A DNA stretch of 56,101 nucleotides from an uncultured Christensenella sp. Lineage in GTDB: Bacteria; Bacillota; Clostridia; Christensenellales; UBA1242. Made by a program: the position numbers and the translations under genes. How positions within the stretch are numbered: position 1 is the stretch's first letter; each line of letters begins with the position of its first letter. The DNA is taken from assembly GCA_949300385.1 (NCBI GenBank), contig CASGDZ010000005.1, positions 1-56,101 on the forward strand. The letters are read 5' to 3'. A model generated the notes under the pieces. The model ran no database searches and had not been told where the DNA came from. It was given only the letters and a program-made list of their open reading frames with translations. Shown piece after piece: positions 37,923-46,007 of this stretch.

Positions 37923-37991
37923 TTAAAATTTAATAGGTAGAAACATCCACCCAAGCATAACTATTAAAAGCACAAATTGATATACTGTCAT
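37923..37991 (-). CDS. 22-codon hydrophobic micro-ORF, leaderless
   Basis: A very small ORF encoding a single probable membrane helix: MTVYQFVLLIVMLGW then MFLPIKF. It starts 6 nt after TAAAAT of a consensus promoter and has no Shine-Dalgarno, the same geometry as other leaderless genes here. No terminator separates it from the ileS leader, so read-through into ileS is possible. It could be a small membrane protein, a type I toxin-like peptide, or a second leader peptide. The ORF is certain; that it is a gene is inferred from promoter position. Confidence 0.55.
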   Translation of the reverse strand: MTVYQFVLLIVMLGWMFLPIKF

Positions 37992-37997
37992 GCAAGT

Positions 37998-38026
37998 ATT
38001 TTATATCTAATTTCTTGTTTTGTCAA
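37998..38026 (-). promoter_or_regulatory. Promoter of the micro-ORF
   Basis: Minus strand TTGACA (38026-38021), 17 bp, TAAAAT (38003-37998), 6 nt, ATG. Confidence 0.8.
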
Positions 38027-38055
38027 TATAGGAAATTTGATAAATTTAAAATTTA

Positions 38056-38721
38056 TTATAACTTCCAATCAATTTCTTTTATACCTTGCTCAGACAAAAA
38101 TTTATTGCATTTAGAGAAGTGTTTGCAACCAAAGAAACCATTTCGTGCAGAGAACGGGCTAGGGTGGGCAGATTGTAAAACTAAATGATTAGGGTTATTT
38201 AATAGTGGAATGAATTGCTTAGCGTGATTACCCCACAGCATAAAGACGATAGGTTGATTTAATGTGTTTAAAATTTTAATAATTTCGCGTGTAAAGGTGT
38301 GCCATAATTCGTTTGAATGACTTGCAGGTTGATGCTCAATAACTGTCAAACTCGTGTTTAGAAGAAGTACACCTTGCTCTGCCCATGAAGTCAAATCAGT
38401 ATTTCCACTCATTTTTATACCTAAATCACTTTCTATTTCTTTAAAGATATTTTTTAGGCTAGGTTGAGGCGTCCCATTATGACAACTAAACGCTAGTCCG
38501 TCCGCCTGGCCATAAACATGGTAAGGATCTTGACCGACTATAACAACTTTGACTTTATCTATAGGCACTAAATTGAGCGCATTAAAAACTTTTTCTTTAG
38601 GCGGGAAAATAACTTTGCTATTGTACTCGTTTTCTAACCAACTAAATAATTCGCGTTTATAGTTGATATCGAAATGCGATTTTAGTGCTTCACTCCAATT
38701 TTCAGATAATACATAATTCAT
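38056..38721 (-). CDS. ung: Uracil-DNA glycosylase, family 1
   Basis: Removes uracil from DNA. 221 aa with the catalytic water-activating motif VVIVGQDPYHVYGQADGLAFS, the WAEQGVLLLNTSLTV segment and the DNA-intercalation loop HPSPFSARNGFFGCKHFSKCN. The start at 38721 (NYVLSENWSEAL) agrees with the family; a 69-nt upstream in-frame extension overlaps the promoter. No Shine-Dalgarno; the -10 box is 6 nt before the ATG. Confidence 0.96.
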   Translation of the reverse strand: MNYVLSENWSEALKSHFDINYKRELFSWLENEYNSKVIFPPKEKVFNALNLVPIDKVKVVIVGQDPYHVYGQADGLAFSCHNGTPQPSLKNIFKEIESDLGIKMSGNTDLTSWAEQGVLLLNTSLTVIEHQPASHSNELWHTFTREIIKILNTLNQPIVFMLWGNHAKQFIPLLNNPNHLVLQSAHPSPFSARNGFFGCKHFSKCNKFLSEQGIKEIDWKL

Positions 38722-38727
38722 ATGATT

Positions 38728-38756
38728 ATTATATAAAAAAATCTTAGATAAGTAAA
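38728..38756 (-). promoter_or_regulatory. ung promoter, leaderless geometry
   Basis: Minus strand TTTACT, 17 bp, TATAAT (38733-38728), 6 nt, ATG at 38721. Confidence 0.7.
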
Positions 38757-38959
38757 ATACAATTAACCACTTTAAATGTAACAACTTCAAATAATAACTT
38801 AAATATCAAGTAACAAAATTAAATATGGATAAATATTTTTATTATAAAAAATGAGTGACAAATAATGCAAATTCATTTTTAGTTAAGGTATCGAATAGAA
38901 AAAATTTTTTTAAATTTTTAAAAAATAGTGCGAAAAAGCAATAAAAAACATATGAAATT

Positions 38960-40225
38960 TTAAATTTTTATTAAATTTTTTATATTTTTTATAATATTTC
39001 TTGTTTTTTCTTCATTATCACTTTCTCCCATTATTCTAATTAAAGGTTCTGTACCACTTTCTCTAATAATTATTTTTACACCCTTTTCTTCATAACTTTT
39101 TATAATAGATTTAATGTCAGACGACAATGAGAATTTATTTGTCAATTTAATATTGTCATAGAGTTGGAAAAATTCTTGATATCCATTCATAAGTTCATTT
39201 AATGTTAGTTTTGTAGAAGCAATAATATTGCAAAGAATAATAGCGGTGAGTAGACCATCACCTGTATTTGAAAAAGGTTTTATTATAATATGCCCTGAAT
39301 TTTCTCCGCCTAAAATAGCCCTATATTTTTTCATATCAGAATATACGAATTTATCGCCGACTTGACTTCTAATTAATTTTATTCCACGATTATTTAAAGA
39401 ATTTTCTAAACCTTTGTTTGTGTAAATTGTACCGATACAATAATCTTTAGATCTTAAAAAGAATTTAGAAAGTATATACAAAATTTTGTCGCCAGTAAGT
39501 AAATTTCCAAACTCGTCAATGACATTTAATCTGTCGCCGTCGCCATCTAAAGCAAAGCCGATTTTTCGTTCTTTTATACATTCATTGCGTAATATATCGA
39601 TATTAGTGCAACCAGACATATGGTTAATATTTCGTCCATTATACGAAGCATTGATTATTTTAGAGTGGGGAAAGATAGTTCGGCACATTTCGCTTGTTCC
39701 GCCATACGCACAGTCTATTATACATGAAATATTAGAGTGTTTTAAATTTTTTAAATGTGTTATATAATGCGATAAATATTCTTTAACCGATTTAGATTGG
39801 GCGTGTTCGCGTTTTTTTAACTGTTTGACATTGTCCATAAAATATTCAATTTCTTTTTCATATTCAGTAGACAATTTTTCGCCCAATGAATTAAAAAATT
39901 TTATGCCATTATATTCGTGAGTATTGTGCGATGCTGAAATCATCATTGACATAGGGAAGTGCAATTTTTTTGTAAGATAGGCAAGAGAGGGGCTTGAGCA
40001 TACTCCTACATTTTCAACCGATATGCCATGTGAGAGCAGTACACTTTCTATTTCAGATAATATGTAATCGCTAGATTCTCTGCTGTCATTTCCTACAAGT
40101 AATACTCTTTTGAATTTATATTTGTCATAAAATTTAACTAAAGCACGACCTATAGAGTGTAAAAATTTGCTATTAAATTTTTTTTCTACAAGTCCGCGTA
40201 TACCATCTGTTCCAAAATACTTCAT
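38960..40225 (-). CDS. glmM: Phosphoglucosamine mutase
   Basis: Converts glucosamine-6-phosphate to glucosamine-1-phosphate for peptidoglycan synthesis. 421 aa from KYFGTDGIRG. The phosphoserine loop is MISASHNTHEYNGIKFF, the Mg2+ loop DGDGDR (ALDGDGDRLNVID), the sugar loop GGENSGH and the phosphate-binding RESGTEPLIRIM. The frame is open 123 nt further upstream, but that part is AT-rich and not conserved; family alignment favours 40225. No Shine-Dalgarno is visible. It is slightly shorter than the usual ~448 aa. The 5' side faces lgt. Confidence 0.92.
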   Translation of the reverse strand: MKYFGTDGIRGLVEKKFNSKFLHSIGRALVKFYDKYKFKRVLLVGNDSRESSDYILSEIESVLLSHGISVENVGVCSSPSLAYLTKKLHFPMSMMISASHNTHEYNGIKFFNSLGEKLSTEYEKEIEYFMDNVKQLKKREHAQSKSVKEYLSHYITHLKNLKHSNISCIIDCAYGGTSEMCRTIFPHSKIINASYNGRNINHMSGCTNIDILRNECIKERKIGFALDGDGDRLNVIDEFGNLLTGDKILYILSKFFLRSKDYCIGTIYTNKGLENSLNNRGIKLIRSQVGDKFVYSDMKKYRAILGGENSGHIIIKPFSNTGDGLLTAIILCNIIASTKLTLNELMNGYQEFFQLYDNIKLTNKFSLSSDIKSIIKSYEEKGVKIIIRESGTEPLIRIMGESDNEEKTRNIIKNIKNLIKI

Positions 40226-40324
40226 ATATTTTAATATGTTTTTATTTAAAATTTTGTTATATATGTATTTATATAAATAATTTAGTCGAATAAGTTTCAT
40301 TATTTTATTTATTGAGTTAAATAG

Positions 40325-40353
40325 TTGCATTTTGTTTAGTTTTATCATAAAAT
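40325..40353 (+). promoter_or_regulatory. lgt promoter, near-leaderless
   Basis: TTGCAT, 17 bp, TAAAAT, then 9 nt to the ATG; the leader would be 2-3 nt. Confidence 0.55.
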
Positions 40354-40362
40354 TATGCTGTT

Positions 40363-41157
40363 ATGAATTTATATTATATTCCGCCAAAAGGTTTTTATAT
40401 TGGTGATTTTGAGATTAGGTTTTATGGTATAATCATGGCTCTTTCCATGCTTGCAGGTATATTGCTTGCATGTAAACTTGCAAAAAAGCGAGGATTAAAA
40501 AGTGATGATATAATTATGCTTGCACTAATCGTAATTCCGCTCGCTGTGGTAGGTGCAAGACTATATTATTGCATATTTTACACACATGACTATACTTTCT
40601 TAGAACTAATTAATCTTAAGGAAGGTGGGCTTGCAATTTATGGCGGAGTCATTGGTGGAATAATTGGTGTTATAATATTCTGCTTAATAAAGAAGGACTT
40701 TAAATTGATCGGCTTACTTTGTGATGTATGTGCACCATGCTTACTTTTAGGTCAGGCGATTGGAAGATGGGGCAATTTCTTTAATCAAGAAGCGTATGGC
40801 AATATTATAACAAATGAAAATTTACAATTTTTCCCATTTGCTGTATTTATAGAAGATGAAAATGCATGGTTTCAAGCGGCATTTTTCTATGAAAGTTTAT
40901 GGAATTTAGTAGGAGTATTCTTATTGATTATTGCGTTTAATAAATCGAAAATAACTGGAACGACTACCGCGTGCTATCTAATTTGGTATGGGATAGGTCG
41001 TGCAATAATTGAAGGTCTTAGATCAGATAGTTTATACATAGGCAGTACTGGTATTCGTGTATCGCAACTTCTCAGTATTATTCTAGTTTTAGTTGGTATA
41101 ATATTGATAGTTTTTAACATTATTAGAAGGAGGAAAATGAATGGGCAAAAAGTCTAG
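40363..41157 (+). CDS. lgt: Prolipoprotein diacylglyceryl transferase
   Basis: Attaches diacylglycerol to the lipobox cysteine of prolipoproteins. 264 aa, about seven membrane segments. Motifs: FEIRFYGIIMALSMLAG, GGLAIYGGVIGGIIG, the signature GQAIGRWGNFFNQEAYG with the essential Arg, and the C-terminal YLIWYGIGRAIIEGLRSDSLY. No Shine-Dalgarno lies before the ATG. It is the first gene of a three-gene operon, overlapping the next by 17 nt. Confidence 0.95.
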   Translation: MNLYYIPPKGFYIGDFEIRFYGIIMALSMLAGILLACKLAKKRGLKSDDIIMLALIVIPLAVVGARLYYCIFYTHDYTFLELINLKEGGLAIYGGVIGGIIGVIIFCLIKKDFKLIGLLCDVCAPCLLLGQAIGRWGNFFNQEAYGNIITNENLQFFPFAVFIEDENAWFQAAFFYESLWNLVGVFLLIIAFNKSKITGTTTACYLIWYGIGRAIIEGLRSDSLYIGSTGIRVSQLLSIILVLVGIILIVFNIIRRRKMNGQKV

Positions 41158-41638
41158 AATATTTTACTTTTCCGTATTATTAGTAAACATTGTCTGCTTT
41201 GTTTTGGACTTGCTACCTATAGACTTTCCATTTTTTAGAATAAGTTTTGCAGTCTCTTTAATGTTAATAGGAATATTGCTATTAATTCGCGCCTTTGGAT
41301 TAAAAATTGATAGTAGCATGTTCTTTGGGTTTACTCTATTTGGTTGCGGTGTAATAAATTTTGTGCTATACTTTTTACAGACTTATCTAAATGTCGATCA
41401 AAATCAATTTTGGCCGTATTATTTCTTTGTACTTGCTCTCGCTAGTATGATAACCGCTATTTATTTCAAAGATAAGTTGCAGGCTAAATTATTTGTTTTA
41501 TTTTTTGGTTTTGGGTTTATTTCGCTATTATTTGTCCAATATTTGATTAACTTATATGTCTTTATAGGACTTATAATCGCGTGGTTTATATTATATTTTG
41601 TTGTAAATATAATTATCGCAAAGAGGAGGAAAAAGTGA
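41141..41638 (+). CDS. Unknown membrane protein, ~5 segments
   Basis: 165 aa, nearly all membrane: segments at roughly residues 7-24, 30-50, 57-78, 84-104 and 110-160, ending KRRKK. AGGAGG is inside the end of lgt. The stop codon overlaps the next start (TGATG). The tight coupling to lgt and a coiled-coil protein suggests an envelope role, which is inference. Confidence 0.75.
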   Translation: MGKKSRIFYFSVLLVNIVCFVLDLLPIDFPFFRISFAVSLMLIGILLLIRAFGLKIDSSMFFGFTLFGCGVINFVLYFLQTYLNVDQNQFWPYYFFVLALASMITAIYFKDKLQAKLFVLFFGFGFISLLFVQYLINLYVFIGLIIAWFILYFVVNIIIAKRRKK

Positions 41639-42261
41639 TGGATAAAAAATTGGACGCTATGCAAAACGAGATAAATTCTTTAAAAGCAAAGATAAGTGAG
41701 CAAAATGACATAATTGCACGCCAGCGTGTTACCATTGAAGAATTTAAGAAAAAGGAGCAGTCTATATCTAGCGCAATAATTGCTAGCATGGATCACGCCA
41801 ATCAATTAGAAGCGAGTAGAAAAAAATTGTATTCGTTAGATATTCAGCGCAGTCGATTATTGTATTTGCGCATGGAACAGGTTATAGATACCTTATATAA
41901 ACGCTATCCAGAACTTAGGTCTGACCCTAACTTAAATGATTTATCGGCGCGCTTTAAATCTATGGTATACTCTGATCTCAATGATAATAGCGCTAAGGTT
42001 ATGTCACAAAATTATAAAAGAAATACTATTACAGAAGACCCAATAAAAAAATTGTTGCATAATATTATTGATTGTATTGATAATAAAAAAGTTGATGTTG
42101 CGGATAGCCAGCGTGCAGGTTTGAGCGAAGAACTTATCAACAATACTTCTGCTAGTGGATTTGATTTTAATGAGGCACTTCATCCAACAATGGGTTTAGA
42201 AGAAATAATGAAGTCATTTAATTTAAACGTAAAAAAGAAAGGAACAAACAATAATAATTAA
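41638..42261 (+). CDS. Unknown coiled-coil protein of the lgt operon
   Basis: 207 aa. Residues 1-45 form a coiled coil (KLDAMQNEINSLKAKISEQND), then a conserved-looking helical part (SAIIASMDHANQLEASRKKL) that resembles DivIVA/GpsB-type cytoplasmic proteins in style only; the C-terminus is disordered and ends with a run of Asn. GAGGAGG is 8 nt upstream, and the ATG overlaps the upstream stop codon. Function unknown. Confidence 0.75.
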   Translation: MDKKLDAMQNEINSLKAKISEQNDIIARQRVTIEEFKKKEQSISSAIIASMDHANQLEASRKKLYSLDIQRSRLLYLRMEQVIDTLYKRYPELRSDPNLNDLSARFKSMVYSDLNDNSAKVMSQNYKRNTITEDPIKKLLHNIIDCIDNKKVDVADSQRAGLSEELINNTSASGFDFNEALHPTMGLEEIMKSFNLNVKKKGTNNNN

Positions 42262-42269
42262 ATATAATT

Positions 42270-42293
42270 GGACATATTGTTATGTCCTTTTTT
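42270..42293 (+). terminator. lgt operon terminator
   Basis: Hairpin GGACATA/TATGTCC, loop TTGT, T run. Confidence 0.9.
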
Positions 42294-42392
42294 ATTTGCT
42301 AATAATATTATTCGGATAATATATGAAAGGTTTAATATTAAATATATGCTAGCGCATTAAATATTCGTTATTAATATATTTTTCATTTTTTG

Positions 42393-42421
42393 TCATAAAT
42401 GCGTTGTCGCTCACATAAGTT
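42393..42421 (+). promoter_or_regulatory. Sigma-E-type promoter of spoIVA
   Basis: TCATAAA, 14 nt, CATAAGTT, matching the sigma-E pattern KMATATT-14-CATACAHT in spacing and most positions. spoIVA is a sigma-E gene in Bacillus and Clostridium. The spmA promoter here has the same form. Confidence 0.7.
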
Positions 42422-42441
42422 AAACTAAATTGGAGGAGATA

Positions 42442-43920
42442 ATGGACAAAAACGCAAACATCTACTCAGATATTGCAAGGCGCACTAATGGAGATGTTTA
42501 TATTGGAGTGGTTGGGCCAGTAAGATGTGGTAAATCAACCTTTATTCAAAAATTTATACAAAATTTTGTATTGGTGAATATCACTAACAAAAACGACCGC
42601 GAGCGAGCAAAAGATGAATTGCCACAGGCAAGTGCTGGCAATATGGTTATGACTACAAAACCGCAATTTATACCTAATGAAGCAGTTAAAATTATAGTTG
42701 GCAATGCAACCATGTCTGTTCGCCTAATAGATAGTGTTGGTTACATGGTTGAAGGTGCGATAGGAGCATATGACGGGGATAAGCCACGAATGGTAAATAC
42801 CCCTTGGGACGATGAGCCAATACCATTTACTCAAGCGGCAGTAATAGGCACAGATAAGGTAATAAATGACCATTCGACTATCGCACTAGCGATAACCACT
42901 GATGGCACAATTTGTGATATACCGCGTGAAAATTATATATCGGCAGAAGAGCGCACAATATCGCAATTAAAATCAACAAATAAGCCTTTTGTTATAATAT
43001 TAAACAGCACTAAACCTGCGGACGAAAATACTATCAATTTAAGCAAAAATTTATCTGAAAAATATGGCGTAAGCGTCATACCTATGAATGTGAATGAATT
43101 AGACAAGGAGAATGTAGATAAAATTATGACAGAAATATTAAAACAATTTCCATTAGAAGTAGTAAATATTCGTATGCCAAAATGGTTGAAACCGCTACCA
43201 CTCGATAATCCGACTATTAAGGAAATAATTGACACGATAGACAATGCAATCAGCGACACTAATGCGATAGGAGAGTATGATTCAAATAAAGTTTTATTTA
43301 ATGACAGCGAATCGTTCGAACCTATTTTAAATAGTGGTGTAGAAATGGGCAATGGAGCAATAACTTTTGAAATTGTGCCAAAACAGGGATTATTCTATCG
43401 AGTTTTAAGCGAGCAATGTGGTACTGAAATAAAAGATGATTTTGAACTTGTAAATTGTCTTAAAGAATTGACATATGCAAAAAAGAAATACGACAAAATA
43501 AGTTCGGCACTCAATCAAGTAAATGAAACAGGGTATGGCATTGTTATACCTTCGCTTGATGAAATGGAATTAAAAGAGCCGGAAATAGTACATCAAGGTG
43601 GGAAATGCGGTGTTAAATTAAAAGCGCAAGCACCAAGCCTACATATCATGAAGGTAGATGTAGAGACAGAAGTGAGTCCTATCATGGGTGGATATGAACA
43701 AAGTGAAGACTTGGCTAAATATTTACTTCAAGAATTTGAAAATAATCCGCAAGGAATTTGGCAAACAAATATGTTTGGTAAATCACTAGAAAGTTTAGTA
43801 AATGAGGGATTAAACAATAAACTCACATCTATGCCAGTAAATTTACAAAATAAATTGCGGCGTACTCTATCACGAATTGTAAATGAAGGTAAAGGTGGAA
43901 TATTGTGTATATTATTGTAA
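42442..43920 (+). CDS. spoIVA: Stage IV sporulation protein A
   Basis: Spore-coat base ATPase that polymerises around the forespore. 492 aa, the exact family length. The Walker A is GVVGPVRCGKST (residues 22-33), followed by LPQASAGNMVMTTKPQFIPNEAV, LIDSVGYMVEGAIG, the TDGTICDIPRENYISAEERTI segment and ILNSTKP. The C-terminal EGKGGILCILL is the membrane-targeting end that binds SpoVM-marked membrane. One small oddity is Cys in place of the usual Thr in the P-loop. GGAGGA lies before the ATG. It shows that the sporulation programme exists in this lineage. Confidence 0.96.
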   Translation: MDKNANIYSDIARRTNGDVYIGVVGPVRCGKSTFIQKFIQNFVLVNITNKNDRERAKDELPQASAGNMVMTTKPQFIPNEAVKIIVGNATMSVRLIDSVGYMVEGAIGAYDGDKPRMVNTPWDDEPIPFTQAAVIGTDKVINDHSTIALAITTDGTICDIPRENYISAEERTISQLKSTNKPFVIILNSTKPADENTINLSKNLSEKYGVSVIPMNVNELDKENVDKIMTEILKQFPLEVVNIRMPKWLKPLPLDNPTIKEIIDTIDNAISDTNAIGEYDSNKVLFNDSESFEPILNSGVEMGNGAITFEIVPKQGLFYRVLSEQCGTEIKDDFELVNCLKELTYAKKKYDKISSALNQVNETGYGIVIPSLDEMELKEPEIVHQGGKCGVKLKAQAPSLHIMKVDVETEVSPIMGGYEQSEDLAKYLLQEFENNPQGIWQTNMFGKSLESLVNEGLNNKLTSMPVNLQNKLRRTLSRIVNEGKGGILCILL

Positions 43921-44080
43921 TATAAAATAATATAACATTATTTATATAATAAGGAATAACATTATATATTTAATTATAATGAAGAATATTATAGACTTAA
44001 CAAGAAATCATATATAATACTTATAATAACAAAATAAATAATAGACAAATAAAAATATACATTAAAATAACTATTATAAA

Positions 44081-44110
44081 AATTGGGTGATTATGCACTC
44101 AATTTTTTTT
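44081..44110 (+). terminator. Terminator downstream of spoIVA
   Basis: Hairpin AATTGGGTG/CACTCAATT (one G-U), loop ATTATG, eight T. Confidence 0.8.
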
Positions 44111-44175
44111 AGCACTAAATATAAAAAATAAATAAAAAATATTGTTAAAAATTTTAAAAACATATCGAAAAATGT

Positions 44176-44204
44176 TTGTATTTGTCTAAATTATGTGATA
44201 AAAT
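44176..44204 (+). promoter_or_regulatory. Promoter of the Lys/Thr/Ala-rich membrane protein
   Basis: TTGTAT, 17 bp, TAAAAT with an extended TGA. Confidence 0.6.
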
Positions 44205-44233
44205 AATAAAACAATTAAAAGGGGATAAAAATT

Positions 44234-45088
44234 ATGGATTTTATAGCAAATAATTGGTGGTGGATGGTTATGATTATTGTCGCAATTATCATAGCACTCA
44301 TCGTAGTTCTAATCCTTATGGATAGAAAGGATAAGAAAATCATGCGTGATTTTCAAGACAAGATTTTGGCAGTTGAAAGTGATGATTCGCTAAAACCTAG
44401 TGAGACAGAAACAAAGGCTAGTGAAGTTGTTGCAAAGCCAGTTGCAAACGAAGTTGCAACTTCAGTTCCTGAGACAAAACCTGCTAGCAAAACTAGTAAG
44501 TCAACATCTTCAAAAACTACTAAGTCTACGGCTAAAACTAGCCCAAAAACTGCAACTAAGTCTAGTGCGACAAAGACTACTAAATCAACAGCAAAGACAG
44601 TAGCAAATAATTCTAAAGCAAAGACAACTTCAAAGAAAGTCGAAGAGAAAAAGGTTGAAGTAAAGCCAGCAGAAGTGGCTCCTACAACTGAGACTCAAGT
44701 TAAATCTAGCAAAGTTCCTGCAACTAAGACTGCGACTAAGACTGCTACAAAGGCTAGTGCAAAAACTACTAAAAAGACGACTACTCCTAAGACAAGTGCT
44801 AAGTCTAGCGCTAAAGTTGTTAGCGCTCCAGCAGTGGCAGAAGTTGAAACAAAGGTAGAGACAAAGGTAGAAGAACCAAAGGTTGAAAAGACTGCTACTA
44901 AATCAGCAACAACAAAGGCAAAAACTGCTAAAACTCCAGCAAAGACAAGCACAAAGACTAGTGCAAAATCAGAGACAAAGAAGGCTAGTTCGGCAACAAA
45001 ATCTGCAAGCACTAAGACAACTAAAACGAAATCTAGTGCAATTTCAACTAAATCTACAGCAAAGACAACAAAGAAATCTGCTAAATAA
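44234..45088 (+). CDS. Membrane-anchored protein with a histone-H1-like Lys/Thr/Ala/Ser tail
   Basis: 284 aa. An N-terminal single membrane segment (WWWMVMIIVAIIIALIVVLIL), a short charged part (MDRKDKKIMRDFQDKIL), then ~230 residues of low-complexity K/T/A/S repeats (TKSTAKTSPKTATKSSATK) with two short Glu/Val/Pro-rich inserts. The tail resembles bacterial histone H1-like and AlgP-like DNA-binding tails, so it could hold DNA or another polyanion at the membrane, or be extracellular; topology is not certain. AAGGGG is upstream. The next gene is a short paralogue of its N-terminus. Confidence 0.75.
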   Translation: MDFIANNWWWMVMIIVAIIIALIVVLILMDRKDKKIMRDFQDKILAVESDDSLKPSETETKASEVVAKPVANEVATSVPETKPASKTSKSTSSKTTKSTAKTSPKTATKSSATKTTKSTAKTVANNSKAKTTSKKVEEKKVEVKPAEVAPTTETQVKSSKVPATKTATKTATKASAKTTKKTTTPKTSAKSSAKVVSAPAVAEVETKVETKVEEPKVEKTATKSATTKAKTAKTPAKTSTKTSAKSETKKASSATKSASTKTTKTKSSAISTKSTAKTTKKSAK

Positions 45089-45113
45089 TCAATTTAGATA
45101 TAAATTAGAAATT

Positions 45114-45144
45114 AAAAAGTTCTCAATTTTGAGAACTTTTTTAA
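45114..45144 (+). terminator. Terminator of the 44234 gene
   Basis: 12-bp hairpin AAAAAGTTCTCA/TGAGAACTTTTT, loop ATTT, T run. Confidence 0.9.
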
Positions 45145-45194
45145 AATGCTAGACAAAGACAGAATAATATTGTAATATATAAATAGAGGTAAAT

Positions 45195-45398
45195 ATGTTT
45201 TTTGTATTTTCAAGTTGGTATATAGTCCTTGCAATATTGTTAGTTGCTGTTATAGTAATGGCAGTAGTGTTTTTTAAAATGGACAAAACTGATCGCACTT
45301 TAATTCAAGAGTTTGTGGCTCAAAACGCACAAAATAGTGACAAGGAAAACGAACCTAGCGAAATTAAACAAGAGATTAAATCGAATAAGAAAAAGTAA
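45195..45398 (+). CDS. Small single-pass membrane protein, paralogue of the 44234 N-terminus
   Basis: 67 aa. A membrane segment (WYIVLAILLVAVIVMAVVFF) followed by KMDKTDRTLIQEFVAQN, which matches LMDRKDKKIMRDFQDKI after the membrane segment of the preceding gene, then an Asn/Glu/Lys-rich tail ending KKK. Probably a tandem duplicate that lacks the long basic tail. AGAGGT is 6 nt before the ATG. Confidence 0.75.
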   Translation: MFFVFSSWYIVLAILLVAVIVMAVVFFKMDKTDRTLIQEFVAQNAQNSDKENEPSEIKQEIKSNKKK

Positions 45399-45405
45399 TA
45401 AATAT

Positions 45406-45431
45406 AATCTGGCATGCGCCAGATTTTTTTA
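45406..45431 (+). terminator. Terminator after the 67-aa gene
   Basis: 8-bp hairpin AATCTGGC/GCCAGATT, loop ATGC, T run. Confidence 0.92.
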
Positions 45432-45439
45432 AAAAAGAG

Positions 45440-45468
45440 TTGTAAAAATTTCAAAATTAATTTAATAT
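45440..45468 (+). promoter_or_regulatory. rsmD promoter, leaderless geometry
   Basis: TTGTAA, 17 bp, TAATAT (45463-45468), 6 nt, ATG at 45475. No Shine-Dalgarno. Confidence 0.7.
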
Positions 45469-45474
45469 ATTGTC

Positions 45475-46005
45475 ATGAGAGTTATATCAGGAAAATATCG
45501 TGGGAAAAAATTAAAAGAATTTAATTTAGTGACAACAAAACCAACGCTTGATAGAGTGAAAGAATCGATGTTTAATCTCATTCAGTTTGATATACAAGAT
45601 GCAGTAGTATGTGATTTGTTTTCAGGTACGGGCGCGCTAGGTATAGAATGTATATCGCGTGGCGCAAAAAAAGTCTATATGATTGATAAAGACAAACAAG
45701 CCATATCAATAATAAAATCTAATTTAATTAATATTGACGGAGAATACGAAGTAATACAAAGCGATTATTTAGATTTTCTATCTAGTAATATAAAATTTGA
45801 TATTTTGCTTTTAGACCCACCTTTTAAAACTGATTATGGATTAAAAGCAATTGAGTATGTTGTTGAGCATAATTTATTAAATGAAGACGCAATAATTTTA
45901 TTTGAAACAAGTGCGGAGAAAGAGTTTGATTTTTCGCACCTACCACTAAATTGTATAAGAAAGAAATATGGAACGGTTGCGGTATATAAATTTACAAAAG
46001 AGTGA
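45475..46005 (+). CDS. rsmD: 16S rRNA (guanine(966)-N2)-methyltransferase
   Basis: SAM-dependent methylation of G966 in 16S rRNA. 176 aa: RVISGKYRGKKL, PTLDRVKESMFNL, the SAM motif VCDLFSGTGALGIECISRGA and catalytic LLLDPPF. Full length. The start is fixed by the RVISGxxRG beginning. No Shine-Dalgarno; the ATG is 6 nt after TAATAT. It overlaps or abuts the ogg gene. Confidence 0.95.
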   Translation: MRVISGKYRGKKLKEFNLVTTKPTLDRVKESMFNLIQFDIQDAVVCDLFSGTGALGIECISRGAKKVYMIDKDKQAISIIKSNLINIDGEYEVIQSDYLDFLSSNIKFDILLLDPPFKTDYGLKAIEYVVEHNLLNEDAIILFETSAEKEFDFSHLPLNCIRKKYGTVAVYKFTKE

Positions 46006-46007
46006 TT

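Larger units (their letters stand above)
43921..44233. other. 313-bp AT-rich region after spoIVA
   Basis: Contains several TATAAT-like strings, a 12-codon ORF at 43979 without support, a terminator at 44081-44110 and the promoter of the next gene at 44176-44204. Nothing else is seen. Confidence 0.6.

Noticed and set aside
37934..37952. Purine-riboswitch-like TTTCTACC
   Set aside because: No P3 stem with kissing loops follows and the sequence is part of the hydrophobic micro-ORF.
37730..38055. T-box riboswitch upstream of ileS
   Set aside because: No conserved T-box 14-mer, specifier loop or long stem I. A GGGTGG string at about 37949 occurs inside the micro-ORF without the rest of the motif.
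40226..40348. 41-residue N-terminal extension of GlmM
   Set aside because: AT-rich and not conserved; the family starts at KYFGTDG.
43979..44017. 12-codon ORF in the spoIVA downstream region
   Set aside because: No convincing promoter or Shine-Dalgarno and no link to the following gene.
44695..45012. Hydrophobic open frame antisense to the Lys/Thr/Ala-rich tail
   Set aside because: A by-product of the repetitive codons on the other strand.
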